Shown one piece after another: positions 35,160 to 44,365 of a stretch of DNA of 64,000 nt. The stretch is from Cellulomonas fimi (GTDB lineage: Bacteria; Actinomycetota; Actinomycetes; Actinomycetales; Cellulomonadaceae): positions 61,791 through 125,790 of the forward strand of contig NZ_JAPESW010000009.1 of NCBI RefSeq assembly GCF_028527925.1. The letters run 5' to 3'. A program made the position numbers and the translations under genes. The notes below the pieces were generated by a model. The model saw only the letters and a program-made list of their open reading frames with translations. It did not search any database and was not told where the DNA came from. The first letter of the stretch is position 1, and each line of letters begins with the position of its first letter.

Positions 35160-36059
35160 CTACTTGATGGCCCCCTGCGTCACGCCGGCCATGACCCAGC
35201 GCTGGGTGAACAGGTAGACGATGATCGCGGGCGCCATCGCCATCAGGTAGGACGCGAACGCGACGTTGTAGTTGCTGCTGAACTGCGTCTGGAAGACGCT
35301 CTGCAGGACCGGGAGCGTCTGGAGCGTCGAGTCGGCGGTGATGAGCGACGGCATCATGAAGTCGTTCCACGACGCGAGGAACGCGAAGATCGCGACGGTC
35401 GCGCTCATGGGCGCCATCATCGGGAACACGATGTGCCGGAACACCATCCACGTGGTCGCGCCGTCGAGGCGGGCGCTCTCCTCGAGCTCCTCCGGCAGAC
35501 CGCGGATGAACGCGGTGAACAGCAGCACGCTGAACGACAGCTGGAACATCACGTGCAGCAGCGCCACGCCGACGGGGTTGGCCAGCCCGACCATGCCGGT
35601 GAGCTTGACCTGCGAGAGCGCGAGGACGGGGAACGGCAGGAACATCGCCGCGAGCAGGTAGAAGAACGAGTACCGGAAGAAGCGCCGGTCCCAGTTGCGC
35701 GCGATCGCGTAGGCGGCGAACGACGCGAGCCCGACGGTGCCGACGACGGTGACGGCCGTGACGAACACGGAGATCGCGAAGCCGCGCGGGAAGTTGGTGA
35801 GCTCCCACGCCTGCACGAACCCGTCGACGCTGAACGGCGAGGGGAGCGAGAAGACCTGGCCGTCGACGGACTGCGCGGTCGTCTTGAACGCCATCGTGAC
35901 CGTCGCGTAGAGCGGCAGGAACACGGCGAGCGTGCAGACGAGCAGCGTGGTCGTGGCGCCCCAGCTGGGGCGGTCCTCCCCGCCGCGGCCGAGGAAGCGG
36001 CGGCGCCGGCGGACCGGGACCTGGCCGGGGGTCGTGGTGACGAGCGTCTGGGCAGTCAT
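35160..36059 (-). CDS. Carbohydrate ABC transporter permease (MalG type)
   Basis: The 299-residue CUT1-family permease has six helices and the EAA loop EELEESARLDGATTWMVFRH that contacts the ATPase. The start overlaps the end of the partner permease by one base. No ATP-binding gene is in the cluster, so a shared MsiK-type ATPase encoded elsewhere is likely. Confidence 0.93.
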   Translation of the reverse strand: MTAQTLVTTTPGQVPVRRRRRFLGRGGEDRPSWGATTTLLVCTLAVFLPLYATVTMAFKTTAQSVDGQVFSLPSPFSVDGFVQAWELTNFPRGFAISVFVTAVTVVGTVGLASFAAYAIARNWDRRFFRYSFFYLLAAMFLPFPVLALSQVKLTGMVGLANPVGVALLHVMFQLSFSVLLFTAFIRGLPEELEESARLDGATTWMVFRHIVFPMMAPMSATVAIFAFLASWNDFMMPSLITADSTLQTLPVLQSVFQTQFSSNYNVAFASYLMAMAPAIIVYLFTQRWVMAGVTQGAIK

Positions 36060-36988
36060 CAGAACGCGTTCCTTCCGCGGGTCAGGCGCAGCTGGACGAC
36101 GGCGAGCACGACGGCGATGAGGAAGAAGATCGTCGCGTTGGCCATCTGGTAGGCGTAGTCGCCGCCGGTGAAGCCGGTGAAGATCGTCATGGCGACGCTG
36201 CGCGTCGCGGTGCCGGGACCGCCGTTGGTGAGGCCGACGATGATGTCGTAGGCGTTCAGGAAGTTCTTGAACCCGATGACCATGTTGATGACGACGTACC
36301 CCGCGACGAGCGGCAGCGTGATCGAGAGCAGGCGCCGCATCGGCGTCGCACCGTCCATGGCCGCGGCCTCGTAGACCTCGCCCGGGATCGACAGGATGCC
36401 GGCGATGTAGATGAGCAGCGCGCTCGGGATCGCCTGCCACGCCGTGACGATGACGATCGTCACCCACGCGAGGTCGGGGTTGGCCAGCAGGCTCTGCTCG
36501 AGCGCGGTGACGCCGATCGCCTGGCCGAGCTGCGGGACCGAGTTCGAGAACAGGAAGTTGAAGACGTACGCGATGACGATGCCCGAGATGACCATGGGCA
36601 GGACGAACACCGCGCGCAGCGCGATCTTCGCGCGGATCTTCGCGGTCAGACCGACCGCCAGGAGGAACGCGAGGACGTTCACGAGCAGGACCGTCACGAG
36701 CGCGAACCCGACGGTGAACGCGTACGAGCTGCGGATCGCGGGGTCGGAGAACAGCGCGAGATAGTTCGTCAGGCCCGTGAACTCGAACTCGCCGAACCCG
36801 ACCGAGTCCGTGAAGCTCAGCGTGATGCCCATGATCGCGGGCAGGGTGATCGAGAGCGTGAACAGCACGAGCGCGGGCACGAGGAAGAGGTAGAAGGTCC
36901 GGTTGACCGGCGGTCGGTCCTTCGTGGTCGGCCTGCGCGGGGGAGCGACGTCGCTCCGGCGCGGCCGGGTCGCGGCTGCGGTGGCCAT
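36059..36988 (-). CDS. Carbohydrate ABC transporter permease (MalF type)
   Basis: The 309-residue CUT1 permease has an N-terminal basic segment, six helices and the EAA loop GEVYEAAAMDGATPMRRL. It is 35 bp after the binding-protein gene and overlaps the MalG-type gene by one base. Confidence 0.93.
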   Translation of the reverse strand: MATAAATRPRRSDVAPPRRPTTKDRPPVNRTFYLFLVPALVLFTLSITLPAIMGITLSFTDSVGFGEFEFTGLTNYLALFSDPAIRSSYAFTVGFALVTVLLVNVLAFLLAVGLTAKIRAKIALRAVFVLPMVISGIVIAYVFNFLFSNSVPQLGQAIGVTALEQSLLANPDLAWVTIVIVTAWQAIPSALLIYIAGILSIPGEVYEAAAMDGATPMRRLLSITLPLVAGYVVINMVIGFKNFLNAYDIIVGLTNGGPGTATRSVAMTIFTGFTGGDYAYQMANATIFFLIAVVLAVVQLRLTRGRNAF

Positions 36989-37023
36989 GGGAGGTCTCCG
37001 TTCGTGGGAGTGGCGGAGCGTCG

Positions 37024-38367
37024 TCAGGAGCGGAAGGCCAGGCGCCGCCAGTCGGCGTCGAGCGTGCGCAGCACGGGCTCGGGGTCGGCACCGGCCGCGA
37101 GCGACTGCGTGTAGTTCTGCAGCGGGATGGACTGCGGGACGAGCTGCGACGCGCCGAGGTAGAACGCCGAGCGGTCGTAGTACTCCTTGAGCTCGACGAG
37201 CGTCGGGTTGGTCACGGGCGCGGCGTCGGTCGTGACGCCGAACCCGAGCGCGTGCGCGTTGTACGCGTCGATGACCTCGGGCTGCATGAGGAACGCGAGG
37301 AACTCGCGGGCCGCCGCCTTCTTGCGCGACCCCTCCGGGATCCAGAGCGCGAGGTCGATGTTGACGCGCACCTTGCGGTCGGCCGGGTCGTCCGTCATGG
37401 GCAGCGGAAACGCGCCGACGTCCAGGTCGGGCGCGGTCTTCGCGATCTCCCCGATCGCCCACGGACCCTGCAGGTACATCGCCGCCTCGCCGCTCGCGAA
37501 CGCGAGGTTCCCGTCGCCGTAGCCGCGGCTCGCCGCGTTCGGGTTGTCGTAGGGCAGCAGCTGCTGCATCTGCTCGACGGGCTCGAGGAACTGCTTCTCG
37601 AACGACACCGGCGAGTCGGGGCCGACGTTCGTGCCCTGCCGCTTGAGCTGGTTGAAGAACTTCGTCGTGTCCAGCCGGCCGCCGACGGAGTAGTCGAACG
37701 GACCCTGCGCGATGGTCCACGGGTCCTTGTAGGTGCCGTAGATGGGCGTGACGCCCGCCGCGCTCAGCGTGTCGCAGACCGCGAGCAGCTCGTCCCACGT
37801 CGTCGGCGGCGTGAGGTCGTGCTCGGCGAAGATCGTGCGGTTGTAGAGGACCGCGGCCGCCATGAGCGAGTACGGGATGACGCTCGTGCGGTCCGGGTAG
37901 GTCGCCGTCACGTCGATGAGCGGCTGGAGGCCCGGCAGGATGCGCGCGGCCTCCGGCATGTCGCCGAGGTCGCTCAGCACCCCGCGCTCGACGTAGCGCG
38001 AGATCTCGAAGTTGTAGTTGAGGCAGCCGATGTCGGGCGGCGACTCGCGCACGAACGACCCCGCGAGGTTCGACGTGGCGTCGTGCCGCACGCGCACCTT
38101 GCTCTGGGCGTCGTGGAACTGCTGGATGAGGTCGTCGAAGTAGCCGATGACCTCGGGCTTCGACTGGAAGAACACGATCTCGGTGGTGCCCGAGCCGGCG
38201 CCGCCGCGCGCGCACGCGCCCAGGGCCAGGCCTGCGCCGACCGCGCCGACGCCGCGCAGGAACGCGCGTCGGGACAGCTCGCGCGAGGCGAGGGTCGGCG
38301 GTGGGGTGAGGCCCGTGTCGGGCGGTGGCTGCGCGGCGTCCGGTCGTGCGGTCCTGGTGGTGGGCAC
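37024..38367 (-). CDS. Sugar-binding lipoprotein of an ABC importer
   Basis: The 447-residue family 1 extracellular solute-binding protein has a twin-arginine signal (SRRAFLRGV, about 30-38) ending in lipobox LGAC (about 49-52), so it is exported folded and lipid-anchored. The mature part has the usual two-lobed pattern. GTG at 38367 follows GGGGAG. With the GH13 enzyme upstream and the ROK regulator, maltose/isomaltose-type oligosaccharides are the likely ligands. Confidence 0.92.
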   Translation of the reverse strand: MPTTRTARPDAAQPPPDTGLTPPPTLASRELSRRAFLRGVGAVGAGLALGACARGGAGSGTTEIVFFQSKPEVIGYFDDLIQQFHDAQSKVRVRHDATSNLAGSFVRESPPDIGCLNYNFEISRYVERGVLSDLGDMPEAARILPGLQPLIDVTATYPDRTSVIPYSLMAAAVLYNRTIFAEHDLTPPTTWDELLAVCDTLSAAGVTPIYGTYKDPWTIAQGPFDYSVGGRLDTTKFFNQLKRQGTNVGPDSPVSFEKQFLEPVEQMQQLLPYDNPNAASRGYGDGNLAFASGEAAMYLQGPWAIGEIAKTAPDLDVGAFPLPMTDDPADRKVRVNIDLALWIPEGSRKKAAAREFLAFLMQPEVIDAYNAHALGFGVTTDAAPVTNPTLVELKEYYDRSAFYLGASQLVPQSIPLQNYTQSLAAGADPEPVLRTLDADWRRLAFRS

Positions 38368-38392
38368 GGCGTCGTCTCCCCTCGGTGTCGAG

Positions 38393-38441
38393 CGGCGGCG
38401 GGGGTGCCGCCGCCGTGGGGCGGGTGCCGTGGCACCCGCCC
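38393..38441 (-). terminator. Tandem hairpins between the GH13 and binding-protein genes
   Basis: Two stems lie in the 83-bp gap: 38418-38428 with 38431-38441 (11 bp) and 38393-38399 with 38407-38413 (7 bp). They could cause partial termination or protect mRNA ends and so set different levels for enzyme and transporter. Confidence 0.5.
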
Positions 38442-38450
38442 GGACCGGCA

Positions 38451-40124
38451 TCAGTCGACCGGCGCGTCCGCGAGCCGGAGCCAGACGGTCGTCTCCGCGG
38501 GCACGCGGTCGCCGTCGAGCGGTGCGCTCGACACGACCACCTCGCCCGCGGGCATCGGCACGCTCGTCGTGCCGAAGTTCGTGATCGACGCCCACCCGCC
38601 CGGACGTACGAACGCGACGACGGTGGCGGGCACGTTCTTGAGCCATTCGAGCGTCTCACTCGTCTGGAGGTGTCGCCTGGCGGCGAGCGCACGCCGGTAG
38701 AAGGCGAGCGTGGACTCCGTGTCGGCCTCCTGCCGGTCGACGGCGAACCGCTCGAACGACGCCGGGACCGGCAGGTGCGCGCGGTCCTCGCCGAAGCCCA
38801 GCGTCGGACCGTGGGACGCCCACGGGAGCGGCACACGGCAGCCGTCGCGGCCCTTCTGCTCGCCGCCCGACCGGAAGAACGTCGGGTCCTGCAGCACGTC
38901 GGCGGGCAGGTCGGCGACCTCGGGCAGCCCCAGCTCCTCGCCCTGGTACAGGTAGGCCGACCCGGGCAGCGCGAGCGTCAGCAGCGTCGCGGCCCGTGCG
39001 CGGCGACGGCCGCGCTCCTCGTCCGGGAGCGGGTCGGTGCCGTCGGACCGCAACCACGCGACGAGGTCCGTGCCGTCGGGCAGCCCGTAGCGGGTCGCGT
39101 GCCGGACGACGTCATGGTTCGACAGCACCCACGTCGACGACGCGCCCGACTCCCGGGCGAGCGCGAGGTTCTTGTCGATGATCGACGCGAACGTCGCGGC
39201 GTCCCACGACGCCTCGAGCAGGTCGAAGTTGAACGCCTGGCCCAGACCCTCGGGGGAGGCGTAGCGCGAGCGGCGGTGCGCGGGCACCCACGCCTCGGCG
39301 ACCGCGGTCCGCGGCGGGTCGTACTCGTCGAACACGCGGCGCCACTCGCGGTAGATGTCGTGCACCTCGTCACGGTCCTGGAGCGGGTGCGCGCCGCCCC
39401 AGATGTCGGCGTCGAGGTCGGCCTGCGAGGGGAGCGGCTCGGCCATGTCCTTGGCGAGCGCGTGCGCGACGTCGATGCGGAAGCCGTCCACACCACGGTC
39501 CGCCCAGAACCGCAGCGTCGTGAGGAACTCCTCGCGCACCTCGTCGTCGGCCCAGTTGAGGTCCGGCTGCTCGGGCGCGAACAGGTGCAGGTACCAGTCG
39601 CCGTCGCCGACGGGGTGCCAGGCGGGTCCGCCGAACGTCGACGTCCAGTCGCTCGGCGGCAGCTCGCCGTGCTCGCCGAGGCCGCGGCGGAAGACGTAGC
39701 GCTCGCGGGCGCGGGACCCGGGAGGCGACGCGAGGGCCTCCTGGAACCAGACGTGCCGGTTCGAGGTGTGGTTGGGGACGATGTCGACGACCACGCGGAT
39801 GCCCGCGGCGTGCAGCGCGGCGCGCATCTCGTCGAACTGCGCGAGCGTGCCGATGCGGGGGTCGACGTCGCGGTAGTCGTCGACGTCGTAGCCGCCGTCG
39901 GCGAGCGCGGACGGGTAGAACGGGCTGAGCCACACGGCGTCGACGCCGAGCTCGCGCAGGTAGGGGACCTTGGCCGTGATGCCGGGGAGGTCGCCGATCC
40001 CGTCACCGTTCGAGTCGGCGAAGCTGCGCGGGTAGATCTGGTACACGACCGCCTGCCGCCACCACGTGGCGTCCTTCTCCGGCAGGCCTGCCGCCACGTT
40101 CCCGAGCACCGTCATCGAGGTCAT
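38451..40124 (-). CDS. GH13 alpha-glucosidase
   Basis: The 557-residue cytoplasmic enzyme hydrolyses alpha-1,4 or alpha-1,6 glucosides from non-reducing ends. The (beta/alpha)8 barrel motifs are VDIVPNHTS (113-121), GFRIDVAH (214-221, nucleophile D218), AVAEAW (274-279, acid/base E277) and LSNHDVVR (334-341). The DSNGDGIGDLPG loop fits the oligo-1,6/alpha-glucosidase branch. There is no signal peptide. It is first in the operon with the ABC importer and divergent from a ROK regulator. Confidence 0.94.
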   Translation of the reverse strand: MTSMTVLGNVAAGLPEKDATWWRQAVVYQIYPRSFADSNGDGIGDLPGITAKVPYLRELGVDAVWLSPFYPSALADGGYDVDDYRDVDPRIGTLAQFDEMRAALHAAGIRVVVDIVPNHTSNRHVWFQEALASPPGSRARERYVFRRGLGEHGELPPSDWTSTFGGPAWHPVGDGDWYLHLFAPEQPDLNWADDEVREEFLTTLRFWADRGVDGFRIDVAHALAKDMAEPLPSQADLDADIWGGAHPLQDRDEVHDIYREWRRVFDEYDPPRTAVAEAWVPAHRRSRYASPEGLGQAFNFDLLEASWDAATFASIIDKNLALARESGASSTWVLSNHDVVRHATRYGLPDGTDLVAWLRSDGTDPLPDEERGRRRARAATLLTLALPGSAYLYQGEELGLPEVADLPADVLQDPTFFRSGGEQKGRDGCRVPLPWASHGPTLGFGEDRAHLPVPASFERFAVDRQEADTESTLAFYRRALAARRHLQTSETLEWLKNVPATVVAFVRPGGWASITNFGTTSVPMPAGEVVVSSAPLDGDRVPAETTVWLRLADAPVD

Positions 40125-40145
40125 CCGTCCCCCTGTTTGATGTAA

Positions 40146-40174
40146 GCCTTAAATTTAAGGCGTGGCACTAGAGT
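40146..40174. promoter_or_regulatory. ROK operator palindrome and promoter
   Basis: A perfect 16-bp palindrome GCCTTAAATTTAAGGC (40146-40161) lies between the divergent GH13 and ROK genes. TAGAGT (40169-40174) follows as a -10 for the regulator. On the other strand a TTACAT -10 for GH13 sits beside the palindrome. AT-rich palindromes of this form are typical ROK sites. Confidence 0.75.
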
Positions 40175-40201
40175 GACGCGGAACGGTGGAGGAGGTCAAG
40201 G

Positions 40202-41416
40202 GTGGCGACGGTCCCGGTGTCGACGAGGCGGCTGCGCGAGGTCAGCACACGCCTCGTCCTCGACCACGTCTGGGACGCCGACGAGGTGACCGGGACCGCG
40301 TTGATCGAGGCCACGGGCCTGTCGCGCGCGACCGTGCACGACGTCTGCGACGAGCTCATCGCCCAGGGGTGGGTCGTCGAGCTCGAGAGCCAGCGCCCGG
40401 CCGGGGACCCGAGACGTGGCCGGCCAGCGCGGCGGTACGCGTTTGACGCGCGCGTCGGTGTGGTCGTCGGCGTCGACGCGGGCCAGCACCGCGTGAGCGC
40501 GACCGTCACGGACCTGCGCGGCCACGCGCTCGCGCGCACCGAGCAGTCCGTGGCGGCGGTGGACGGCACGGCGGAACACCGTCTCCTGCTCATCGAGCAG
40601 GCGGCGCTCGGCGCGCTCGCCGACGCCGGGACGACGCCTCGCAGCGTGCTCGCCGTCGCGGTGGGCGTGCCCGCACCCGTCGACCGCGACGGTCGGACCG
40701 CGTTCCAGGACAACGCGTTCTGGGCGCGCATGAACCCCGACATCGGCGGCTACCTGCTCGCGCGGCAGGGCTGGACCGCGATCACCGACAACGACGCCAA
40801 CCTCGCGGCGGTCGCCGAGCACTGGCGGGGGCACGGGCGGGACGCGCGCTGCCACGTCACGCTGCTCGCGGGCGAACGGTTCGGCGCGGGCGTGGTCGAC
40901 GACGGGCGGCTCCTGCGCGGCGCGCACGGCGGCGTCGGCGAGATGCGCTACCTCGACCTCGTCGAGGGCGTCGGGTCCGCCGACGGCATCGCCGCCATCG
41001 TCCGCGACGACGCGCGCGCGCAGCTCCGCCGGCTCGACGGCCACGCCGGGTCGGTCCTGCAGGACCTAGACCCGGCCGTGCTCGACGCCGCACGCGTGTT
41101 CGCCGCCGCGCGCGAGGAGGACCCCCTCGCCGTGAGTGTGCTCGAGCACGTCGGTGCGCTCCTCGCGCGGGTCGTCGCGACCTTCGCGAGCATCTACGAC
41201 CCCGAGCGCGTCATCGTCGCCGGCGCGGTCGCGGACTCGTGCGAGCCGCTGCTCGAGCTCGTGCGGCACGAGCTCGACCGCTACCTCGACCCGCCGGGGA
41301 TCCAGGTGCTCGCGTCCGACCTCGGGGCCGACGTCGTCTCGGTAGGGGCGGTCAAGCGCGCGCTCGACCACGTGCGCGCGCACGCGCTCGAGATCGAACC
41401 GGCGCGGCTGCGCTGA
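40202..41416 (+). CDS. ROK-family transcriptional regulator
   Basis: The 404-residue protein has an N-terminal winged helix (about 10-75) and a C-terminal ROK sugar-kinase fold. The zinc motif CxCGxxGC of sugar-kinase ROK members is absent (GERFGAGVVDDGRLLRGAHG is seen there), which fits a regulator without kinase activity. It probably represses the divergent alpha-glucoside operon. Its 3' end overlaps the convergent next gene by 65 bp. Confidence 0.9.
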   Translation: MATVPVSTRRLREVSTRLVLDHVWDADEVTGTALIEATGLSRATVHDVCDELIAQGWVVELESQRPAGDPRRGRPARRYAFDARVGVVVGVDAGQHRVSATVTDLRGHALARTEQSVAAVDGTAEHRLLLIEQAALGALADAGTTPRSVLAVAVGVPAPVDRDGRTAFQDNAFWARMNPDIGGYLLARQGWTAITDNDANLAAVAEHWRGHGRDARCHVTLLAGERFGAGVVDDGRLLRGAHGGVGEMRYLDLVEGVGSADGIAAIVRDDARAQLRRLDGHAGSVLQDLDPAVLDAARVFAAAREEDPLAVSVLEHVGALLARVVATFASIYDPERVIVAGAVADSCEPLLELVRHELDRYLDPPGIQVLASDLGADVVSVGAVKRALDHVRAHALEIEPARLR

Positions 41417-42089
41417 CCCCTGCGCCGAACCCGACGCGCCCCACGGTCGAACCGAGGACCACGAGCGCCGCCGCCGCGAGGACGTGCCAGACGCCGTGCC
41501 CCTGCCACGGCGTCGACGGGTCGCACCACGGCAGACCTGGGCGCGACATCGTCCCCACGGCTGCCCCCACCACGAGCAGCGCGAGCGCGAGCGTGACGCT
41601 CGGCCGCAGCGGCGGGCGAGCGCGAGCGCGCAGGACCGTCAGGCCGACCGCCGCCACGGCCACCCCGACCTGCGCGAGGTCGCCTGCCCGCGGGGCGAGC
41701 ACGACGACGGGGACGAGCCCGCCCGCCGGGAGCGCCCACCACCACCAGACGCGCGTGCGGCCGCCCAGGTCGGCGGCCGCGTCGGCGACGAGAAAAGCCA
41801 GCGTCGCGAGCAGCGGGAAGTCGTGCGCGACATCCGACCACGCAGGGTCGGGCCCGTGCTCGACGGCCGAGCCGACGCCGGTCGCGGCGACGAGCGCCGC
41901 GTAGGTGCCGACCCGGCGCACTCCGGCGCCGGCCGGGTCGGTGCGACGGGCGACGAGCAGCACGACGAGCGCCCCGACGACGAACGCGAGGCTCGTCACT
42001 GCCGCGACGGGCTCCGTCACGGGACCGTCGGCGGCCTCGCACTGCGCGTCGCCGGCGACGATGCCCGTCCAGCGCGCCACCGCGTCCAC
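41352..42089 (-). CDS. Multi-pass membrane protein, possibly ceramidase-like (CREST)
   Basis: The 245-residue protein has about seven hydrophobic helices. Conserved-looking polar residues within them (VEHGPDPAWSDVAHD near 75-90, and GHGVWHVLAA near 195-204) recall the Ser/Asp/His sites of the CREST hydrolase superfamily. This is a weak, pattern-level assignment. The C-terminal 20 residues are Arg/Ala-rich and are encoded in the overlap with the ROK gene, so the true end may be non-essential. Confidence 0.65.
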   Translation of the reverse strand: MDAVARWTGIVAGDAQCEAADGPVTEPVAAVTSLAFVVGALVVLLVARRTDPAGAGVRRVGTYAALVAATGVGSAVEHGPDPAWSDVAHDFPLLATLAFLVADAAADLGGRTRVWWWWALPAGGLVPVVVLAPRAGDLAQVGVAVAAVGLTVLRARARPPLRPSVTLALALLVVGAAVGTMSRPGLPWCDPSTPWQGHGVWHVLAAAALVVLGSTVGRVGFGAGVSAAAPVRSRARARARGRARA

Positions 42090-42134
42090 CGTTCCAGCCT
42101 AGGCAGCCACTCGGCGAAGAAAGTTGCGTCTTCA

Positions 42135-42163
42135 TGCATCCGAACGCGTCCATCCACCGGAAG
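42135..42163 (+). promoter_or_regulatory. ECF-sigma (SigK-like) promoter of the DUF4397 gene
   Basis: TGCATCC (42135-42141), 15 bp, CCGGAAG (42157-42163). The same two blocks with the same spacing occur at 45225-45253 before the fasciclin gene. They resemble the mycobacterial SigK elements (CCATCC and CCGAAT). Confidence 0.65.
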
Positions 42164-42213
42164 AGAGGTCGAGAGTCCCGCCACCGGGCGGGCCGCACGG
42201 AAGGACGACCACG

Positions 42214-43056
42214 ATGCGCGCACGACCTCTTGCCGCGACCGGAGCCGCCGGTCTCGCCCTCGCCGCCGTCATGCTGACCTCCGCCCCCGCCGGCGCCGCT
42301 CCCGGCGACGCGACCCTGTACGTCCTGCACGGCGTGCCGGGCCTCACGGTGGACGTGTGGGTCAACGGGCAGCGGACGCTCGACGACTTCACGCCCGGCA
42401 CGCTCGCAGGTCCGCTCGAGCTCGCGCCCGGCACGTACACGGTCGCGATCACGGCCGCGGACGCCGCCGACGCGTCGTCGCCGGCGATCGGCCCGGTCGA
42501 CCTGCAGCTCGCCGGGAACACGTCCTACACCGCGGTCGCGCACCTCGACGCGTCGGCCAACCCGACCGCGACCCTCTTCACCAACGACACGTCGACCACC
42601 GCCGCGGGTCAGGGCCGCCTCACGGTCCGGCACGTGGCCGCAGCACCCGCGGTCGACGTCCTCGCCGGCGGCTCCGCGGTGATCTCCGGCCTGACCAACC
42701 CGAACGAGCAGGTCCTGAACCTTCCCGCCGGCACGGTCAGCGCCAGCGTCGTCGCCGCCGGCACGACCGAGCCCGCGCTGCTGGGCCCGGCCGACGTCAA
42801 CGTGGCCGAGGGCACCAACACGATCGTGTACGCCTGGGGCAATGGGACGGCGACCCCGTCGACGCTCGCGCTCGCGACGCAGGTCATCGACGGCCTGCAC
42901 GGCACGCCGAGCGGGGTGCCGGCGGGGGAGCTGGGCCTCGCGGCCGACCCTGAGGTCCCGGCGTGGACCTGGGTGGCCGGTGGCCTGCTGGTGGCCGGGC
43001 TCGCCGCGGCGTCGGCCACGGCCGTCCGCCGTCGCGCGGTGACGGTCCGGCGATGA
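42214..43056 (+). CDS. Secreted, membrane-anchored DUF4397 protein
   Basis: The 280-residue protein has a signal peptide (about 1-28), two DUF4397 beta-domains (about 32-130 and 135-230) found on extracytoplasmic surface proteins, and a C-terminal membrane helix (about 250-270) with a basic tail. It starts an operon with the sortase gene (stop/start overlap) and carries a SigK-like promoter. Confidence 0.88.
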   Translation: MRARPLAATGAAGLALAAVMLTSAPAGAAPGDATLYVLHGVPGLTVDVWVNGQRTLDDFTPGTLAGPLELAPGTYTVAITAADAADASSPAIGPVDLQLAGNTSYTAVAHLDASANPTATLFTNDTSTTAAGQGRLTVRHVAAAPAVDVLAGGSAVISGLTNPNEQVLNLPAGTVSASVVAAGTTEPALLGPADVNVAEGTNTIVYAWGNGTATPSTLALATQVIDGLHGTPSGVPAGELGLAADPEVPAWTWVAGGLLVAGLAAASATAVRRRAVTVRR

Positions 43057-43724
43057 GGACTCCCGACCGTCACGCCTGGCAGCGCCTGGCGTCCCGGGCC
43101 GTGGCGCTCGGCGTGGCGGTCGGGGCCGTCGCAGGCTGCACCGCGGGCTCGGGACCCGCACCGGTGCCGACTGCCCGCACCACGGTGGCCGCGTCGCCCA
43201 CGGGCGACGCGGCCCCGCCCGCGTCCACCCTGCCGCCGGTCCCCGTGCAGGACGCGGTCGCCCCACCGCCGGAGATGGTGATCGCGCCCGTCCGGCTCCA
43301 GGTCCCCGACCTCGCCCTCGACATGCCCGTCGACGCGGTCGGCGTCGCGGCCGACGGCTCGATGGAGGTGCCCCCGGACGCGGACCGCGCGGGCTGGTAC
43401 CGGTTCGGCCCCGGCCCGGCGTCCGCCGAGGGCACGACGCTCCTCGCCGGCCACGTCGACTCGCGGATCAGCGGTATCGGGCCGTTCGCGGACCTGCGCC
43501 GGCTGACGCCGGGTGCTCAGGTCCAGGTGACGACGAGCGACGGCTCCGTGAAGCCCTACGTCGTGGTGGACGTCACGAAGGTGCCCAAGGAGACGGCACC
43601 GCTCGAGGACTGGTTCTCGCGCGAGGGGTCCCCGCGGCTCGTCCTCGTGACGTGCGGCGGCGCCTGGCGGGAGGACGTCGGCCACTACGCGGACAACGTG
43701 GTGGTCACGGCGGAGCCTGGGTGA
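43053..43724 (+). CDS. Class F sortase
   Basis: The 223-residue protein has a signal sequence with a possible lipobox (VAGC, about 25-28), a Pro/Ala-rich linker and a sortase domain (about 80-220). The catalytic His is in LLAGHVDS and the Cys in LVTCGG. Class F sortases act in the actinobacterial cell envelope, on substrates that are often unknown. No LPxTG-type substrate is seen beside it. Confidence 0.9.
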   Translation: MRTPDRHAWQRLASRAVALGVAVGAVAGCTAGSGPAPVPTARTTVAASPTGDAAPPASTLPPVPVQDAVAPPPEMVIAPVRLQVPDLALDMPVDAVGVAADGSMEVPPDADRAGWYRFGPGPASAEGTTLLAGHVDSRISGIGPFADLRRLTPGAQVQVTTSDGSVKPYVVVDVTKVPKETAPLEDWFSREGSPRLVLVTCGGAWREDVGHYADNVVVTAEPG

Positions 43725-43780
43725 TCCCTATGCTGGTCACACTGCCGCCGACGTCGACGCACCGCCCTGAGGAGCCGCCC

Positions 43781-44365
43781 GTGAGTGCACGCGAGCCGTC
43801 GCCCGCGCGCGCCCCGGGCGAGGACCCGGACGGCGTCGACCAGCTCGGCCGCGACTTCGCCGCGGGGGACGAGCGCGCGATCCGCGAGGCGTACGTGCGC
43901 TGGTCGACCCTCGTGCACACGCTCGCGCTCCGCTCGCTCGGCACGACCGCCGAGGCCGAGGAGGTCACGCAGCAGGTGTTCGTCGACGCGTGGCGCGGTC
44001 GACACCGGTTCGACCCGACCCGGGCGCGGCTGCCCGCGTGGCTCGTCGGCATCACCCGGCACGCGATCGCCGACGCGCACGAGCGCCGCACGCGCGACCG
44101 CAAGCTCGCCGACGCCGCGACCCCGCCCCCCGCGACCGTGGCCTCCGCGGACGACCGGGTCGTCGACCGCCTCGTGATCGCCGACGAGCTCGACCGGCTG
44201 GGCGACCCGCAGCGCACCATCCTGCGGCTCGCCTTCTACGACGACCTCACGCACGACCAGATCGCGACGAGACTGGACCTGCCGCTCGGCACGGTGAAGA
44301 GCCATCTGCGGCGCAGCCTGGCGCGGCTCCGGACCCGATGGGAGGTGGACGGTGCGCTTCGATGA
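43781..44365 (+). CDS. ECF-type RNA polymerase sigma factor
   Basis: The 194-residue factor has region 2 (about 25-95, [12 protein letters not shown] near 62-73) and region 4 (about 125-180, [20 protein letters not shown]), of the SigK/SigL-like ECF type. GTG at 43781 is chosen because GAGGAG lies six bases upstream; a longer frame from ATG 43730 lacks one. It overlaps the anti-sigma gene by 14 bp. It is the likely reader of the two TGCATCC-N15-CCGGAAG promoters beside it. Confidence 0.88.
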   Translation: MSAREPSPARAPGEDPDGVDQLGRDFAAGDERAIREAYVRWSTLVHTLALRSLGTTAEAEEVTQQVFVDAWRGRHRFDPTRARLPAWLVGITRHAIADAHERRTRDRKLADAATPPPATVASADDRVVDRLVIADELDRLGDPQRTILRLAFYDDLTHDQIATRLDLPLGTVKSHLRRSLARLRTRWEVDGALR

